Positions 51,359-60,475 of a stretch of 64,000 nucleotides of DNA are shown here, one piece after another. A program made the translations under genes and the position numbers. The stretch is from Fibrobacter sp. Lineage in GTDB: Bacteria > Fibrobacterota > Fibrobacteria > Fibrobacterales > Fibrobacteraceae. Location: positions 60,757 through 124,756 of the forward strand of contig JAKSIC010000008.1 in the NCBI GenBank assembly GCA_024399015.1. The letters run 5' to 3'. The notes below the pieces were generated by a model, which ran no database searches, was not told the DNA's origin, and saw only the letters and a list, made by a program, of their open reading frames with translations. How positions within the stretch are numbered: position 1 is the first letter of the stretch; each line of letters opens with the position of its first letter.

Positions 51359-52427
51359 AGATTTCCATCTGGGCGATGTCTTCGCGCATACCGGCACGAA
51401 CCATCTTGAATCGTTCGGACTTCGGGTAGAAATACCAGATCCACCATTCGCCGCTGATGTCAGTGCGCTTGGTCTTGATAACGAAAGGCTTTTCACCCTT
51501 GAAGAAGTCGCGCTTGTGAGGGATGACGTGTTCGAAGGGGCGATAGGTATGGACTTCTTCACCTGCCTTACGTTCAATAAAGCCGTTGCCGCCCTTACTC
51601 CAGGTGATGGTCACCTTGCCGTTTTCATCCTTTTCTTCCTTGCAGGAATCAAAGCCACTGTCGCACCACTTGAAGCGCTTGTAAGTAAAGGCCTGTTCCG
51701 GGAAATTGAAGGTTTCAACCTTGCGGTTGTTGCCCTTGAAAGTCTTGTATTCGCCAGCGAGTGTGAAACGGTCTACATTATATTCTTCGCAGCCGTTCTG
51801 GGCTACCTTCACCTGACGATTGGAAATAGCGAGATCGATGGTGCAGCCCAGTTCAGAATAAGTCATACGGCCCATGCCACCTGCTTCACGATATTCCACG
51901 TTGCTAGCTTCAAATTCTGCACGGCCGCCAAAGGGACCATTCTGGATAACGATGGTAAAGAGACGGGGATTGGTGGGAGACTTCTTGAGGGTAACGCTAC
52001 CAGAGTTGGAGGCGTATTCACCGCTGATATCGGCAGATGCCTGCTGGAAACGAGCCAGGTCGGCACGTTTGACCCACACATCACCAAACTTACACTGGAT
52101 GGGAACGAAGCGGGGCGGTTCAGAAGGTTCTACATATTCCCACTGGATGATGCGGGTCTTCTTGACCTTCATCTTGGGCTTGCCCTTCTTGTCCTTGACC
52201 GGACGACCCTTCTTGTCCAGTACGGGGACCTTTTCTTTTTTGATAGTCACCTTCTTGACGGAATCCTGGGGAATGGGAAGTTCCTTGATCCAGTCGGTAA
52301 AGACTAGGGAGCCAGCAACATTGGCTTCGTCAACCTGACCTTGAACTTTCTTGAAAACGGAAAGACTACTCTGGGCAAAAACAAAGTTTGCCATCAAAAA
52401 AAGCGCAACAATTAGAATTTTCTTCAA
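51351..52427 (-). CDS. Secreted protein of unknown function
   Basis: A 358-residue exported protein. Signal peptide MKKILIVALFLMANFVFA. A basic segment follows (KKEKVPVLDKKGRPVKDKKGKPKMKVKK), then about 230 residues of mixed beta character with three or four cysteines (QCKFGDVW, LGCTID, NGCEEYN, WCDSGFDSC) and aromatic stretches (GEWWIWYFYPKSERF). I recognise no family. The basic block with repeated KKGRP/KKGKP may bind an acidic polymer; that is a guess. The stop overlaps the PIN gene start. The promoter shows no strong ribosome site except GAGGTTTTG. Confidence 0.65.
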   Translation of the reverse strand: MKKILIVALFLMANFVFAQSSLSVFKKVQGQVDEANVAGSLVFTDWIKELPIPQDSVKKVTIKKEKVPVLDKKGRPVKDKKGKPKMKVKKTRIIQWEYVEPSEPPRFVPIQCKFGDVWVKRADLARFQQASADISGEYASNSGSVTLKKSPTNPRLFTIVIQNGPFGGRAEFEASNVEYREAGGMGRMTYSELGCTIDLAISNRQVKVAQNGCEEYNVDRFTLAGEYKTFKGNNRKVETFNFPEQAFTYKRFKWCDSGFDSCKEEKDENGKVTITWSKGGNGFIERKAGEEVHTYRPFEHVIPHKRDFFKGEKPFVIKTKRTDISGEWWIWYFYPKSERFKMVRAGMREDIAQMEIYE

Positions 52428-52546
52428 AACAAAACCTCTTTGGGGTCTAAAATTAGCTTTTTATATGAAAAATCATAGACAAATTGCTAAGTGAAAGTTT
52501 TTTTTTACTAAACTTTGGATGTGGAATTAGTGAAAGGAGTTCCGTT

Positions 52547-53944
52547 ATGAAGAAAATGTTCCTCGCCTCTTGCATCCTGGCTGCTGCTGCATTTGCTCAG
52601 GAAGCTGCCCCCGCAGCACAGGCCGCCGCACCGGCTGCCGAAGTCGCTGCTCCCGCTGCTGAAGCTGCCGCACCCGCCGCCGAAGCCGCCGCACCCGCTG
52701 CCGAAGCTGCAGCACCTGCCGCCGAAGCCGCTGCACCCGCTGCCGAAGCTGCAGCACCTGCCGAAGCTCCGGTTCCCGTAGCCGAAGCAGAAGCCGCTCC
52801 CGTAGCTGAAGAAGCTCCTGCCGCCGAAGCCGCAGCACCTGCAGAAGTCGCCGCAGCACCCGCTGCCGAAGCCGCTCCTGCTACCGAAGTCGCAGCTGCC
52901 CCCGCAAAGCCTGCAAAGGCTAAGAAGCCCCGCAAGAAAAAGAAGATGATCGAAAACGCAGTGATGTCTGCTGGCAAGGTCAACTTCGATATCAACGCTG
53001 ACTTCGAATTGGAAGCAGGCAAGGTATTCTGGACCTCCGAAGACGACACTTACAACGACAATTTTGAAACCTGGAGCGGTGAAGCTAACTTTGCCGTTCT
53101 CGCTGAAGCAGACGACTTCAAGGGTAAGATCGCTTTAGCATTCTACCCGGGCGACCTCGCCCTCAATGCCGAAGACGAAGCAACCAAGGCTGCTAAGAAG
53201 AAGGCAATCCGCGAAGGCAAGACCGCAGACGACTACTTCTCCCTGGACGAAGCTTGGGCTCAGCAGGGCACTGAATACTTCACCTTCAAGGTCGGTCGTT
53301 GGGACAACACCGACAAGAGCGGTGACTACTTCGGTGGCTATATCGATGGCTACAACGCAGGCTTCCTCTCCACCCAGGATCCGGAAAACCAGTTGCAGTT
53401 CGGCTTCACCCCGACCGAAAACATGGACATGTACATCTCCTTGATCAGCAAGTCCACCAACCTCAACAGAGGCGACCTCCGTGCAGCATTCAACTTCCAC
53501 GGTCTCGAAAGCATCGCCCTCCTGAAGGTTCAGTTGGCTTATCGTAGCAACCTCTTCGACGCAATCTACGACTCCAAGGCTGACATCAAGCACAACATCT
53601 CTGCTAAGTTCAACCTCCCCATCAACAAGACCTTCGATATCTTCCTTGAAGGTGCTGCAATGGACATCACCGACGAAGCCATCTTGCCGATCACTGGCGG
53701 TGTAGCAATCTACACTCCGGTTGTTGACCGCATCCTCGTCGAAGCAGAATTCGTGAACAACCGTCACAAGTACAAGGACTTCTATGGTGTTACCAAGGAT
53801 CCGAAGCACGTGAAGGACGTTCTCGGAGCATTCTACCTTGAAAAGGCATTCACCAACCGCTTCAGCCTCTCTGCAGGCTTCCATAGCTACGGCTGCACCA
53901 AGGACTACATGCTGTCCGGCAACCTCGTTGGTCGTATTAATTAA
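52547..53944 (+). CDS. Outer-membrane beta-barrel protein with Ala/Pro/Glu repeat region
   Basis: A 465-residue exported protein. The signal peptide ends MKKMFLASCILAAAAFA. Residues about 20-125 are almost only Ala, Pro, Glu and Val, built from AAPAAEA heptads; a KPAKAKKPRKKKK block ends this region. Residues 140-465 form a beta-rich porin-like domain (GKVNFDINADFELEAGKVFW, YFTFKVGRWDN, ending YMLSGNLVGRIN), likely an outer-membrane barrel. The repeat could span the periplasm, like the Pro-rich region of TonB, and the lysine block could contact peptidoglycan. AAAGGAG lies before ATG. A terminator follows at 54039. The barrel's cargo is unknown. Confidence 0.75.
   Translation: MKKMFLASCILAAAAFAQEAAPAAQAAAPAAEVAAPAAEAAAPAAEAAAPAAEAAAPAAEAAAPAAEAAAPAEAPVPVAEAEAAPVAEEAPAAEAAAPAEVAAAPAAEAAPATEVAAAPAKPAKAKKPRKKKKMIENAVMSAGKVNFDINADFELEAGKVFWTSEDDTYNDNFETWSGEANFAVLAEADDFKGKIALAFYPGDLALNAEDEATKAAKKKAIREGKTADDYFSLDEAWAQQGTEYFTFKVGRWDNTDKSGDYFGGYIDGYNAGFLSTQDPENQLQFGFTPTENMDMYISLISKSTNLNRGDLRAAFNFHGLESIALLKVQLAYRSNLFDAIYDSKADIKHNISAKFNLPINKTFDIFLEGAAMDITDEAILPITGGVAIYTPVVDRILVEAEFVNNRHKYKDFYGVTKDPKHVKDVLGAFYLEKAFTNRFSLSAGFHSYGCTKDYMLSGNLVGRIN
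52625..52750. repeat. Six tandem 21-bp units encoding AAPAAE(A/V)
   Basis: Six consecutive 21-bp units begin at 52625, 52646, 52667, 52688, 52709 and 52730, each coding Ala-Ala-Pro-Ala-Ala-Glu-Ala/Val with few silent changes. Units 4-6 alternate two versions, suggesting a 42-bp duplication. Confidence 0.8.
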
Positions 53945-53984
53945 CGCACTCGTCGTTCGTCAAGAAAACTACCTGCGTTCACTC
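53943..53984. repeat. 42-bp repeat, copy 1
   Basis: AACGCACTC ... TTCGTC ... ACCTGCGTTCACTC. It matches 33 of 42 positions with the copy at 54075-54116; the two flank the terminator at 54039-54070. Confidence 0.6.
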
Positions 53985-54038
53985 GTGCTTACGTAAAGAA
54001 CACAGCGCGTACTTGACGGACTATTCCGAATGTAAAAG

Positions 54039-54070
54039 TGCCTGGTTAAATACCAGGCATTTTTGTTTTT
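54039..54070 (+). terminator. Terminator of the outer-membrane protein gene
   Basis: TGCCTGGT (54039-54046) pairs with ACCAGGCA (54052-54059) around TAAAT, followed by T-rich sequence. Confidence 0.85.
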
Positions 54071-54074
54071 CACA

Positions 54075-54116
54075 AACGCACTCAACCTTCGTCGAGTTTA
54101 GAACCTGCGTTCACTC
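54075..54116. repeat. 42-bp repeat, copy 2
   Basis: Second copy of the repeat at 53943-53984, in the same orientation, ending right at the minus-strand terminator. Confidence 0.6.
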
Positions 54117-54152
54117 AAAAAAAAGCCCCGGCTTCATTGGAAGTCGAGGCTT
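54117..54152 (-). terminator. Terminator of the 65-residue protein gene
   Basis: On the minus strand AAGCC-CGA-CTTC pairs with GAAG-CCGG-GGCTT, followed by T8. Confidence 0.8.
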
Positions 54153-54180
54153 ATAAAATTTGATGTCTCACAAACGAGAA

Positions 54181-54378
54181 TTAGATGCCCTTGCGGTCCA
54201 GGTCCATCATGAGGGACTGGAGGGAGTCTTCGACGCTGGTACGGAAGTCGCCGGAGCCGAGGCTGCAGCTAGCAACTACTTCGGAACCCTTGCAAATACG
54301 AATAACGGAGAAACCGTTTTCATTAGAAAAAGAAACACTAAGACCCTTATTCAATGCCTTTTCCAGCAAATCACGCAT
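54181..54378 (-). CDS. Small cytoplasmic protein, 65 residues
   Basis: A short protein, MRDLLEKALNKGLSVSFSNE at the start and LQSLMMDLDRKGI at the end. The middle (GFSVIRICKGSEVVASCSLG) suggests two beta-strands between two helices. Two cysteines. No family is recognised. It has AAGGAG before ATG and a strong terminator, so it is expressed as a single gene. Confidence 0.65.
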   Translation of the reverse strand: MRDLLEKALNKGLSVSFSNENGFSVIRICKGSEVVASCSLGSGDFRTSVEDSLQSLMMDLDRKGI

Positions 54379-54505
54379 AATAAACTCCTTTATTTATGCA
54401 TTAAACGTTAGTACGCCCTTAAATTAGGCTTTTTCTTTGTGAAAAACAAGTTTTTTTTCAGTTTTTTACGTTTAAAACAGGCCATTCCAGGATATATTCT
54501 AGCCG

Positions 54506-55288
54506 ATGTACGATTTTCATCTCCATTTGACCCGCCTACCCCACTCCAAAGAAGTGGCAAGCCTGCTAAAACAGGCAGGAACAAGCTATAACAACATAGC
54601 TTGCGAACCCTGGGAATGGGAAAAATCCATCGAAATGGGAGAAACTCGTGCTTTTGGAATCCACCCCATGATCGCCACCAAGGTTTCCGAGGGCGATTGG
54701 GAACGTCTTACTGAAATTCTAAAACAACATCCTAATGCACAGGTTGGCGAATGCGGCCTGGACAAGCGTTTTGATGGTTATGAACCGGGGGGCGTGCAGG
54801 AACAGGTGTTCCGCAGGCAAGCGTTGCTTGCCAAGGAGCTGGGGCGTACGCTGCACATCCACTGCGTGGGCGATTACTTGAGAGTCGTAGAGATTCTTGC
54901 CGACGCCGGGTTCGATAACGGAAACTCTACGATAGGAACCGCAGCAGGAGCAGCAACACAAATTGTTTTCCATCGATTCGGCGGAGACATTTCCGCGGTC
55001 AAGGCAATTCGCAAAGCCTTCGGCGATTGCGCCATTTTCTCTTTGCATATAGATTCATTCCGCAAGAAATCTACGGATGCTGCCATCAAGGAAATTCCCC
55101 AGACGCGGGTAAGGTTCGAGACCGACGCCGACGAAAGCTTCGTGAATCCGCCCGCGGGCACTTCCGCGGTTTCTGCAAACCCTTCCGCGGAAACAAAGTC
55201 CACGGATTCTATTGCGGCAAGCACTATCGCCAAACAGATTCAGAATCGTTTAATGCAAGTGATGGCGCTTTACAACAGCACCATTTAA
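54506..55288 (+). CDS. TatD-family metal-dependent hydrolase
   Basis: A 260-residue TIM-barrel hydrolase. Metal ligands are visible: HLH at residues 5-7, the glutamate in VGECGLD, the histidine in LHIHCVG, another in VFHRFGG and the aspartate in FETDAD. TatD proteins are cytoplasmic DNases or deoxyribonuclease-like hydrolases. The segment between residues 214 and 240 (PPAGTSAVSANPSAETKSTD) is a low-complexity insert not usual for the family. TATATT sits seven bases before ATG with no ribosome site, another probable leaderless message. Confidence 0.87.
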   Translation: MYDFHLHLTRLPHSKEVASLLKQAGTSYNNIACEPWEWEKSIEMGETRAFGIHPMIATKVSEGDWERLTEILKQHPNAQVGECGLDKRFDGYEPGGVQEQVFRRQALLAKELGRTLHIHCVGDYLRVVEILADAGFDNGNSTIGTAAGAATQIVFHRFGGDISAVKAIRKAFGDCAIFSLHIDSFRKKSTDAAIKEIPQTRVRFETDADESFVNPPAGTSAVSANPSAETKSTDSIAASTIAKQIQNRLMQVMALYNSTI

Positions 55289-55345
55289 GCCGAGCATTTC
55301 CATACAAGCTTTTGCGCATTTTCGCGCAGCCCTAAAACGAAACTA

Positions 55346-58300
55346 TTAGCTTTCGCCGATACCAGCCAACAACGGGTTCTTGGGCTGTATGGTTGCAGCC
55401 TGGACGCGTATAACAGAGAATGCTCTAAATTCCTTGAGGGCGCGAGCTGCAAGTTCCGTGTTGTTGCCCTTGCCAAGCTCAATGACAACCTGCAGGGGCG
55501 AGCCTCCCATAATGCGCATGGGGAACTGAGTTGCACCATACATCTCGCTGATAATGCGGGGATCGGGAGGCGGGAATTCTGCGAAGGTAGCGGCCAGCAT
55601 TCCCTTGCGCTGCACAAGACCTTGAATACGGAGGCGCCCAGCCAGCAAACCGATTTCCGTTACCAGCAAAAGCATCTTGGCAGGCTCAGGCACAGGGCCG
55701 AAACGGTCCAGAAGTTCCTGCTGGATACTTTCAATTTCATCCGTATGGGAAACGCGAGCAATACGCTGGTACATGGAGATTCGGGTAAGACCATCTTCGA
55801 TGTAGTCTTCCGGCAGGTAGGCATCCACACCAATTTCCACGCGAGTCTGGATGGGCTTTTCGCTGGGACCGCCGCGGAGCATTTCCACCGCTTCCTTCAC
55901 CAAGCGCACATAGGTTTCAAAGCCCACTTCTGCAATAAAGCCGTGCTGTTCCTGACCCAGCAAGTTACCGGCACCGCGAATTTCCAAGTCACGCATAGCC
56001 AGCTGGTAGCCGCTACCCAAATCCGTAAACTGTTCCAGGGCCTGCAAGCGCCTCATGGATTCCGCAGAAATTTCATGCTTATTGGGAATCACCAGGAACG
56101 CCTTGGCAAGCACACTGCTTCGGCCCACGCGTCCACGCATCTGGTAAAGCTGGCTAATACCGAAATGATGGGCGTTCATAATGATAATGGTATTTGCGTT
56201 AGGAACGTCCAAGCCAGATTCAATAATGCTGGTACTGATCAAAATGTCGAACTTCCTGGAAATAAAGGATTCCATTGCATTTTCCAGGTCGCGGTCGTTC
56301 ATCTGGCCGTGAGCCACACCGATGGTGGCATGAGGAACCATAGCCTCGATATCGTCTGCCAGGTGATAAATGCTCTGGACGCGGTCGTTCACAATGAACA
56401 CCTGGCCACCGCGGGCAAGTTCATCCAGAATAGCGTTCTTCAAGACCTCATCGTCACGCTTCATCAGCTTGGTTTCAACAGGCAAGCGATTGATCGGCGG
56501 AGTATTGATGAGAGAAATATCGCGAACCCCAGTCATGCTCAAATGCAGAGAACGAGGAATGGGCGTTGCGCTCATGCTCAAGGTATCAACCGCAAGGCGC
56601 ATCTCGCGAAGCTTTTCCTTCTGCTTCACGCCGAACTTCTGTTCTTCATCGATAATCAGAAGGCCAAGATCCTTGAACTGGTTCTTTTCAGAAAGCAGGG
56701 CGTGGGTACCAATCAGAATATCCACCTTCCCTTCTGAAACCTGCTTGAAAATTTCCTTCTTCTCCTTGGCAGTCTTGTAGCGGTTCACAAGAGCCAGGTT
56801 CACGCCGAAACCCGCAAAACGGTCCATGAAGTTTTCGTAATGCTGGGCCGCCAAAATCGTTGTAGGCACCAGAAGCACCACCTGCTTACGGCTCACCACG
56901 CACTTGAAGGCGGCACGCATTGCCACTTCGGTCTTACCAAAGCCCACGTCGCCGCAAATCAGGCGGTCCATGGGTCGGCGGCTTTCCATATCCCGCTTAA
57001 TATCCGCGGTAGCCTTCACCTGGTCAGGCGTGGGCTCGTATTCGAAAGCCTCTTCAAATTCCTTCTGCAGTTTCCCGTCGGGCGGGAAATCGAAACCCTC
57101 GATAAGTTCGCGCTTGGCGTACAGTTCCACCAGTTCGCGGGCAATCTGGATTACCTTCTGCTTGACACGCTTCTTGAGGTTTTCCCAAGTCTTGCTGCCC
57201 AGCTTATCCAGCTTCGGAGGGGTCTCGGAATTTTCAAGACGTTCAATCTTCTGGAGGTCCGCCACCGGGAACTTCAGCTTGTCGCCACCCTCATATTCCA
57301 AGAGGGCGCAGTCCACCATACCGCCGTTGACTTCAACGCGGACAAGGCCAAGGTACTTACCCACACCGTGGTCTTCATGAGCCACATAGTCACCGCGGTT
57401 CAAGGACTCGATCATCAGCGCACCGGTCACTGAACCAGAAATCTTGCGCTTGCGGGCCTTATTGGAATGGCGGTTGAAAATGCGGGTTTCCGTTAGGAAG
57501 GCTATATTGTCTTCTTCAAGCCAGAAACCTTCGGAAAGATTGCCCTGGATGTATTCCTCGATGGGCAAGTCTTCAAAGACCTGCTTCAGACGATTCAATC
57601 CACCAGGTGTTGGTGCCACCACAAAAATTCGTCCACCGGCAGCAGCAAATTCCTCAATCTGCTTAGCTACCGCATCTGTACCGTTGGAGGAGAAATCCTG
57701 CACGCGGCAATGGAGTTCATGCCAGTTCCCGTCGTTTACGTTGACGCGGGTAACATCCATGGAGGCGCGCCCCACGAAACTGCGGGACAAGTCGCCAATC
57801 TTGAACCAGATATCGCTGGGCGGAACCGCGTCCGCCTCCACCTGGCGCAACTCATGGAAAACAGATTCGTAATTCAGGTAGTACTTGGAAGCTGTTTCCG
57901 AAAGCAGGGAAAGTTCCTCGAAAACAAGGGCAGCCTTGGGCAGGTAATCCAGCAGGCTCTTTTCCAGCTTTTCAAAACGGCTACGCTGCCACCATAGTCC
58001 GGCGGCGTCACCGCCACGCAAGGCAACTTCCTTCTCGGGAACCACAAATTCACCCATGGGGAACAGCTGCACGCTATTCATCTGCTCCACGGAACGCTGG
58101 GTAAAGATGTCGAAAGATCTTATGGATTCAATTTCGTCGCCGAAAAATTCGATACGGATGGGGTGGGGATAAAGCAGGCAGTTCACGTCCACAATGCAGC
58201 CGCGGATGGAGAATTCCCCCACCCCGCTCACCACCGGCTGTTCCACAAAGCCATGGTCCAAGAACCAGGGGCGCAAAGTGCTTGGTTCAAACACATCCCC

Positions 58301-58732
58301 CACCTTCAAGTTCTTGGATTCCTTCGCCACAAAGCCGGGTTCCGGCAGGCGCATCATCAAGGAATCCAGGGGGCAAACCGTAATGAAGGGTGATTCATTC
58401 TTCTCCAAATCCCTAAAGAACTTTAGACGTTCTTCAAGAACACCTTCAAAAGGCACCTTCTTTTCGTAAGGCTTCAAACCGATGGACGGGAAGAAACGGA
58501 CAAAATCCTCCCCCACCATGCTTTCCAAATTTTCAACCCAAGTTTCTGCACTGCGATAATCCTTGGCCACCACCAGAATGTGACTGGGATTTTTAAGGAA
58601 CCTTGCAGCCACCATCATGGAAGCCAGCGGGACAGAAGCCCCGTTGACATGAATAGCCTCACCCTGGGTCTTTTGGAACAACGTCAGGGTTGGCGAATTG
58701 GCAAAGGTTAAAAATTCGGACAAAGAATCCAT
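55346..58732 (-). CDS. mfd: Transcription-repair coupling factor Mfd
   Basis: A 1128-residue ATP-dependent DNA translocase that removes stalled RNA polymerase and recruits UvrA. The N-terminal UvrB-like region is followed by the RNA polymerase-interacting domain (GDYVAHEDHGVGKYLGLVRV). The helicase motor has Walker A LICGDVGFGKTEVA, motif II DEEQKFGV, SATPIPRSLH and RVGRSS. The C-terminal TRCF domain (LPEDYIEDGLTRISMYQRIA) is complete. Start 58732 (MDSLSEFLTFANSP) is chosen; an upstream in-frame ATG would read through the preceding terminator. TATTTT lies eight bases before this ATG. Confidence 0.96.
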   Translation of the reverse strand: MDSLSEFLTFANSPTLTLFQKTQGEAIHVNGASVPLASMMVAARFLKNPSHILVVAKDYRSAETWVENLESMVGEDFVRFFPSIGLKPYEKKVPFEGVLEERLKFFRDLEKNESPFITVCPLDSLMMRLPEPGFVAKESKNLKVGDVFEPSTLRPWFLDHGFVEQPVVSGVGEFSIRGCIVDVNCLLYPHPIRIEFFGDEIESIRSFDIFTQRSVEQMNSVQLFPMGEFVVPEKEVALRGGDAAGLWWQRSRFEKLEKSLLDYLPKAALVFEELSLLSETASKYYLNYESVFHELRQVEADAVPPSDIWFKIGDLSRSFVGRASMDVTRVNVNDGNWHELHCRVQDFSSNGTDAVAKQIEEFAAAGGRIFVVAPTPGGLNRLKQVFEDLPIEEYIQGNLSEGFWLEEDNIAFLTETRIFNRHSNKARKRKISGSVTGALMIESLNRGDYVAHEDHGVGKYLGLVRVEVNGGMVDCALLEYEGGDKLKFPVADLQKIERLENSETPPKLDKLGSKTWENLKKRVKQKVIQIARELVELYAKRELIEGFDFPPDGKLQKEFEEAFEYEPTPDQVKATADIKRDMESRRPMDRLICGDVGFGKTEVAMRAAFKCVVSRKQVVLLVPTTILAAQHYENFMDRFAGFGVNLALVNRYKTAKEKKEIFKQVSEGKVDILIGTHALLSEKNQFKDLGLLIIDEEQKFGVKQKEKLREMRLAVDTLSMSATPIPRSLHLSMTGVRDISLINTPPINRLPVETKLMKRDDEVLKNAILDELARGGQVFIVNDRVQSIYHLADDIEAMVPHATIGVAHGQMNDRDLENAMESFISRKFDILISTSIIESGLDVPNANTIIIMNAHHFGISQLYQMRGRVGRSSVLAKAFLVIPNKHEISAESMRRLQALEQFTDLGSGYQLAMRDLEIRGAGNLLGQEQHGFIAEVGFETYVRLVKEAVEMLRGGPSEKPIQTRVEIGVDAYLPEDYIEDGLTRISMYQRIARVSHTDEIESIQQELLDRFGPVPEPAKMLLLVTEIGLLAGRLRIQGLVQRKGMLAATFAEFPPPDPRIISEMYGATQFPMRIMGGSPLQVVIELGKGNNTELAARALKEFRAFSVIRVQAATIQPKNPLLAGIGES

Positions 58733-58745
58733 GGGCGTCAAAAAT

Positions 58746-58772
58746 AAAAAAATCCCGCTCATGGAGCGGGAC
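58746..58772 (-). terminator. Terminator merged with the mfd promoter
   Basis: On the minus strand TCCCGCTC pairs with GAGCGGGA (58753-58771) around CAT, followed by T7. The last T begins TATTTT (58746-58741), the putative mfd -10 box, eight bases before the mfd ATG. Confidence 0.85.
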
Positions 58773-58795
58773 TTTTTCAAGCATATTCTCTCGAA

Positions 58796-59587
58796 TTAGA
58801 GAAGGTAGGTTGCCTGGAACTGGAGAGACCAGGGATGGCCTTCACCAACAATGTTATGTTCACGCTTGCCAGCTCTTTCCATGACATAGTCGAAGGTAGT
58901 GCCGTTCAAGTCAAAGACGAAGCGGAGACCCACATCCACCCAACGACCATCAGCCCTTACAGTACCACCGGCACCGAGAACAAAGGAGACCGTGAGCGGA
59001 TTTGCATCCCATTCTTCTACATCGTAGGAACCACGATCGATAACATCGCGGTCAAACCTATTGTTGTAGCAGATATAGTCGTCGGAATACATGCTAGCCA
59101 GGTTTAAACCAAGCTTGAAACCGCTTTCGAAGAAGATAAACGGAATGGGCTGGAAACGACCCAAAAGGGGAATATCCACCAGCAACTGGGTAAAGTTGTC
59201 TTCGAATTCGTAGTAGTATCCATAGAATCTTTCAGAATCATACTTTTCAGAGTAGTTACGAATAGAGAAGTTCACTTCCGGGGCCAGGTAAATCATAGGC
59301 ATGATGCGAACATGCAATGCACCACCCATATCAACGTTAATATGGGTCAAACCGTCTGCATCACCAATACCGATAGCCAGACGGCCACCAAGACGCACCG
59401 GACTATCCGGGGAAATGATGGATTGACCATGGTCGCGATGCGGTTCACGCGGCGGAGGCGGCGGAGGCGGCGGATTGCCATGGGGACGACGGTGAACACC
59501 ATCTACAGATGCAGGCTCAAAGGAAGACAGAGAACTGCCAAACTGAGCCATGGAAGGAACTGCAAAAAGGCTAAAAGCCAGAGCCAT
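58796..59587 (-). CDS. Outer-membrane beta-barrel protein; signal peptide interrupted upstream
   Basis: A 263-residue frame that is a tandem paralogue of the next gene. It has RLGGRLAIGIGDADGLTHINVD, LLVDIPLLGRFQPIPFIFFESG and SLQFQATYLL, all shared with the neighbour, and a polyproline stretch (PPPPPPPP) after the signal. An ATG at 59608 with a good GGAG site lines up with the neighbour's MNK start, but its fifth codon is TAA (59596-59594). The visible frame restarts at ATG 59587, giving MALAFSLFAVPSMA without a basic n-region. Either translation reinitiates, or the gene is a recent pseudogene, or the base is a sequencing error. Confidence 0.7.
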   Translation of the reverse strand: MALAFSLFAVPSMAQFGSSLSSFEPASVDGVHRRPHGNPPPPPPPPREPHRDHGQSIISPDSPVRLGGRLAIGIGDADGLTHINVDMGGALHVRIMPMIYLAPEVNFSIRNYSEKYDSERFYGYYYEFEDNFTQLLVDIPLLGRFQPIPFIFFESGFKLGLNLASMYSDDYICYNNRFDRDVIDRGSYDVEEWDANPLTVSFVLGAGGTVRADGRWVDVGLRFVFDLNGTTFDYVMERAGKREHNIVGEGHPWSLQFQATYLL

Positions 59588-59644
59588 GGCGGTTTATACT
59601 TTATTCATAAAAACTCCAAACTTTATTCGTGAGAATTCTAGTTA

Positions 59645-60475
59645 TTAAAGGAGGTAGGTCATAGAGAGCTGGAGGGCCCAGGCATGACCGCTACCGACCT
59701 TCATGTACTTGACCTTGGTATCACCCTTTTCAACATAGTTGTAGCCGAAGTCTTCGCCGTTGAGGTCAAGCATAAAGCGGACGCCGACATCAACATCGCG
59801 GCCATTGGCCTTTACGCGGCCACCGGCGCCGAGCACCAGGGAGGCATAGACGGAGCTTGCATCCCAATCGCCAGTATCATAGGAACCAGAATACACAATA
59901 TCGCCGTCGTAATCGTAGCAGGTGTAGTCATCGGAATAGAAGCTGGCCATGTTGATGCCGAGCTTCAAGCCACCTTCAACATAAAGGTACGGAATGGGTT
60001 CGTAACGAGCGAGAAGGGGAATATCCAGCAAAATCTGGTTGAAGCTATCGTCGTAATCAAAATAATAGCCTCCGAGCACCCTTTCGGTAGCGTAAGTCCT
60101 GGTAAGGGAGCGGAAAGCAAAACCGACTTCCGGTGCGAGAGCGAATTCCTTGGTGAGGTAGATACGCACAGAACCGGTCAAGTCCACATTGAGGTTAGTC
60201 AAGTCGTCTGCACCACCGAAACCGATAGCGATACGACCGCCAAGGCGGGTGCTGATCTTGAAGGGTTCTGCATCGTCGGACTGCTGAACAGCCTGGGGAG
60301 CAGCTTCCGGTTCTGCAGCAACATAAGTATCATCATAAGAGCTGGCGTTAGATTCCGGTGCAGCTTCTGCATCGTATTCCGGTGCGCCTTCCTGGTAATC
60401 TTCTTCGTACTGTGCGAAAGAGGGAATTGCAGCAAGGCTAAGAGTCATAGCCAATGCGGTAATAAACTTGTTCAT
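59645..60475 (-). CDS. Outer-membrane beta-barrel protein
   Basis: A 276-residue exported protein. Signal peptide MNKFITALAMTLSLAAIPSFA. An acidic low-complexity linker (residues 22-70, rich in Glu, Ala, Ser, Tyr) precedes a barrel of about 200 residues with alternating strands, RLGGRIAIGFGGADDLTNLNV to the terminal aromatic LQLSMTYLL, typical of an outer-membrane barrel. AAGGAG lies before ATG. The downstream gene is a diverged copy with about half of the residues alike by eye. Function unknown; structural or adhesive roles are possible. Confidence 0.75.
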   Translation of the reverse strand: MNKFITALAMTLSLAAIPSFAQYEEDYQEGAPEYDAEAAPESNASSYDDTYVAAEPEAAPQAVQQSDDAEPFKISTRLGGRIAIGFGGADDLTNLNVDLTGSVRIYLTKEFALAPEVGFAFRSLTRTYATERVLGGYYFDYDDSFNQILLDIPLLARYEPIPYLYVEGGLKLGINMASFYSDDYTCYDYDGDIVYSGSYDTGDWDASSVYASLVLGAGGRVKANGRDVDVGVRFMLDLNGEDFGYNYVEKGDTKVKYMKVGSGHAWALQLSMTYLL

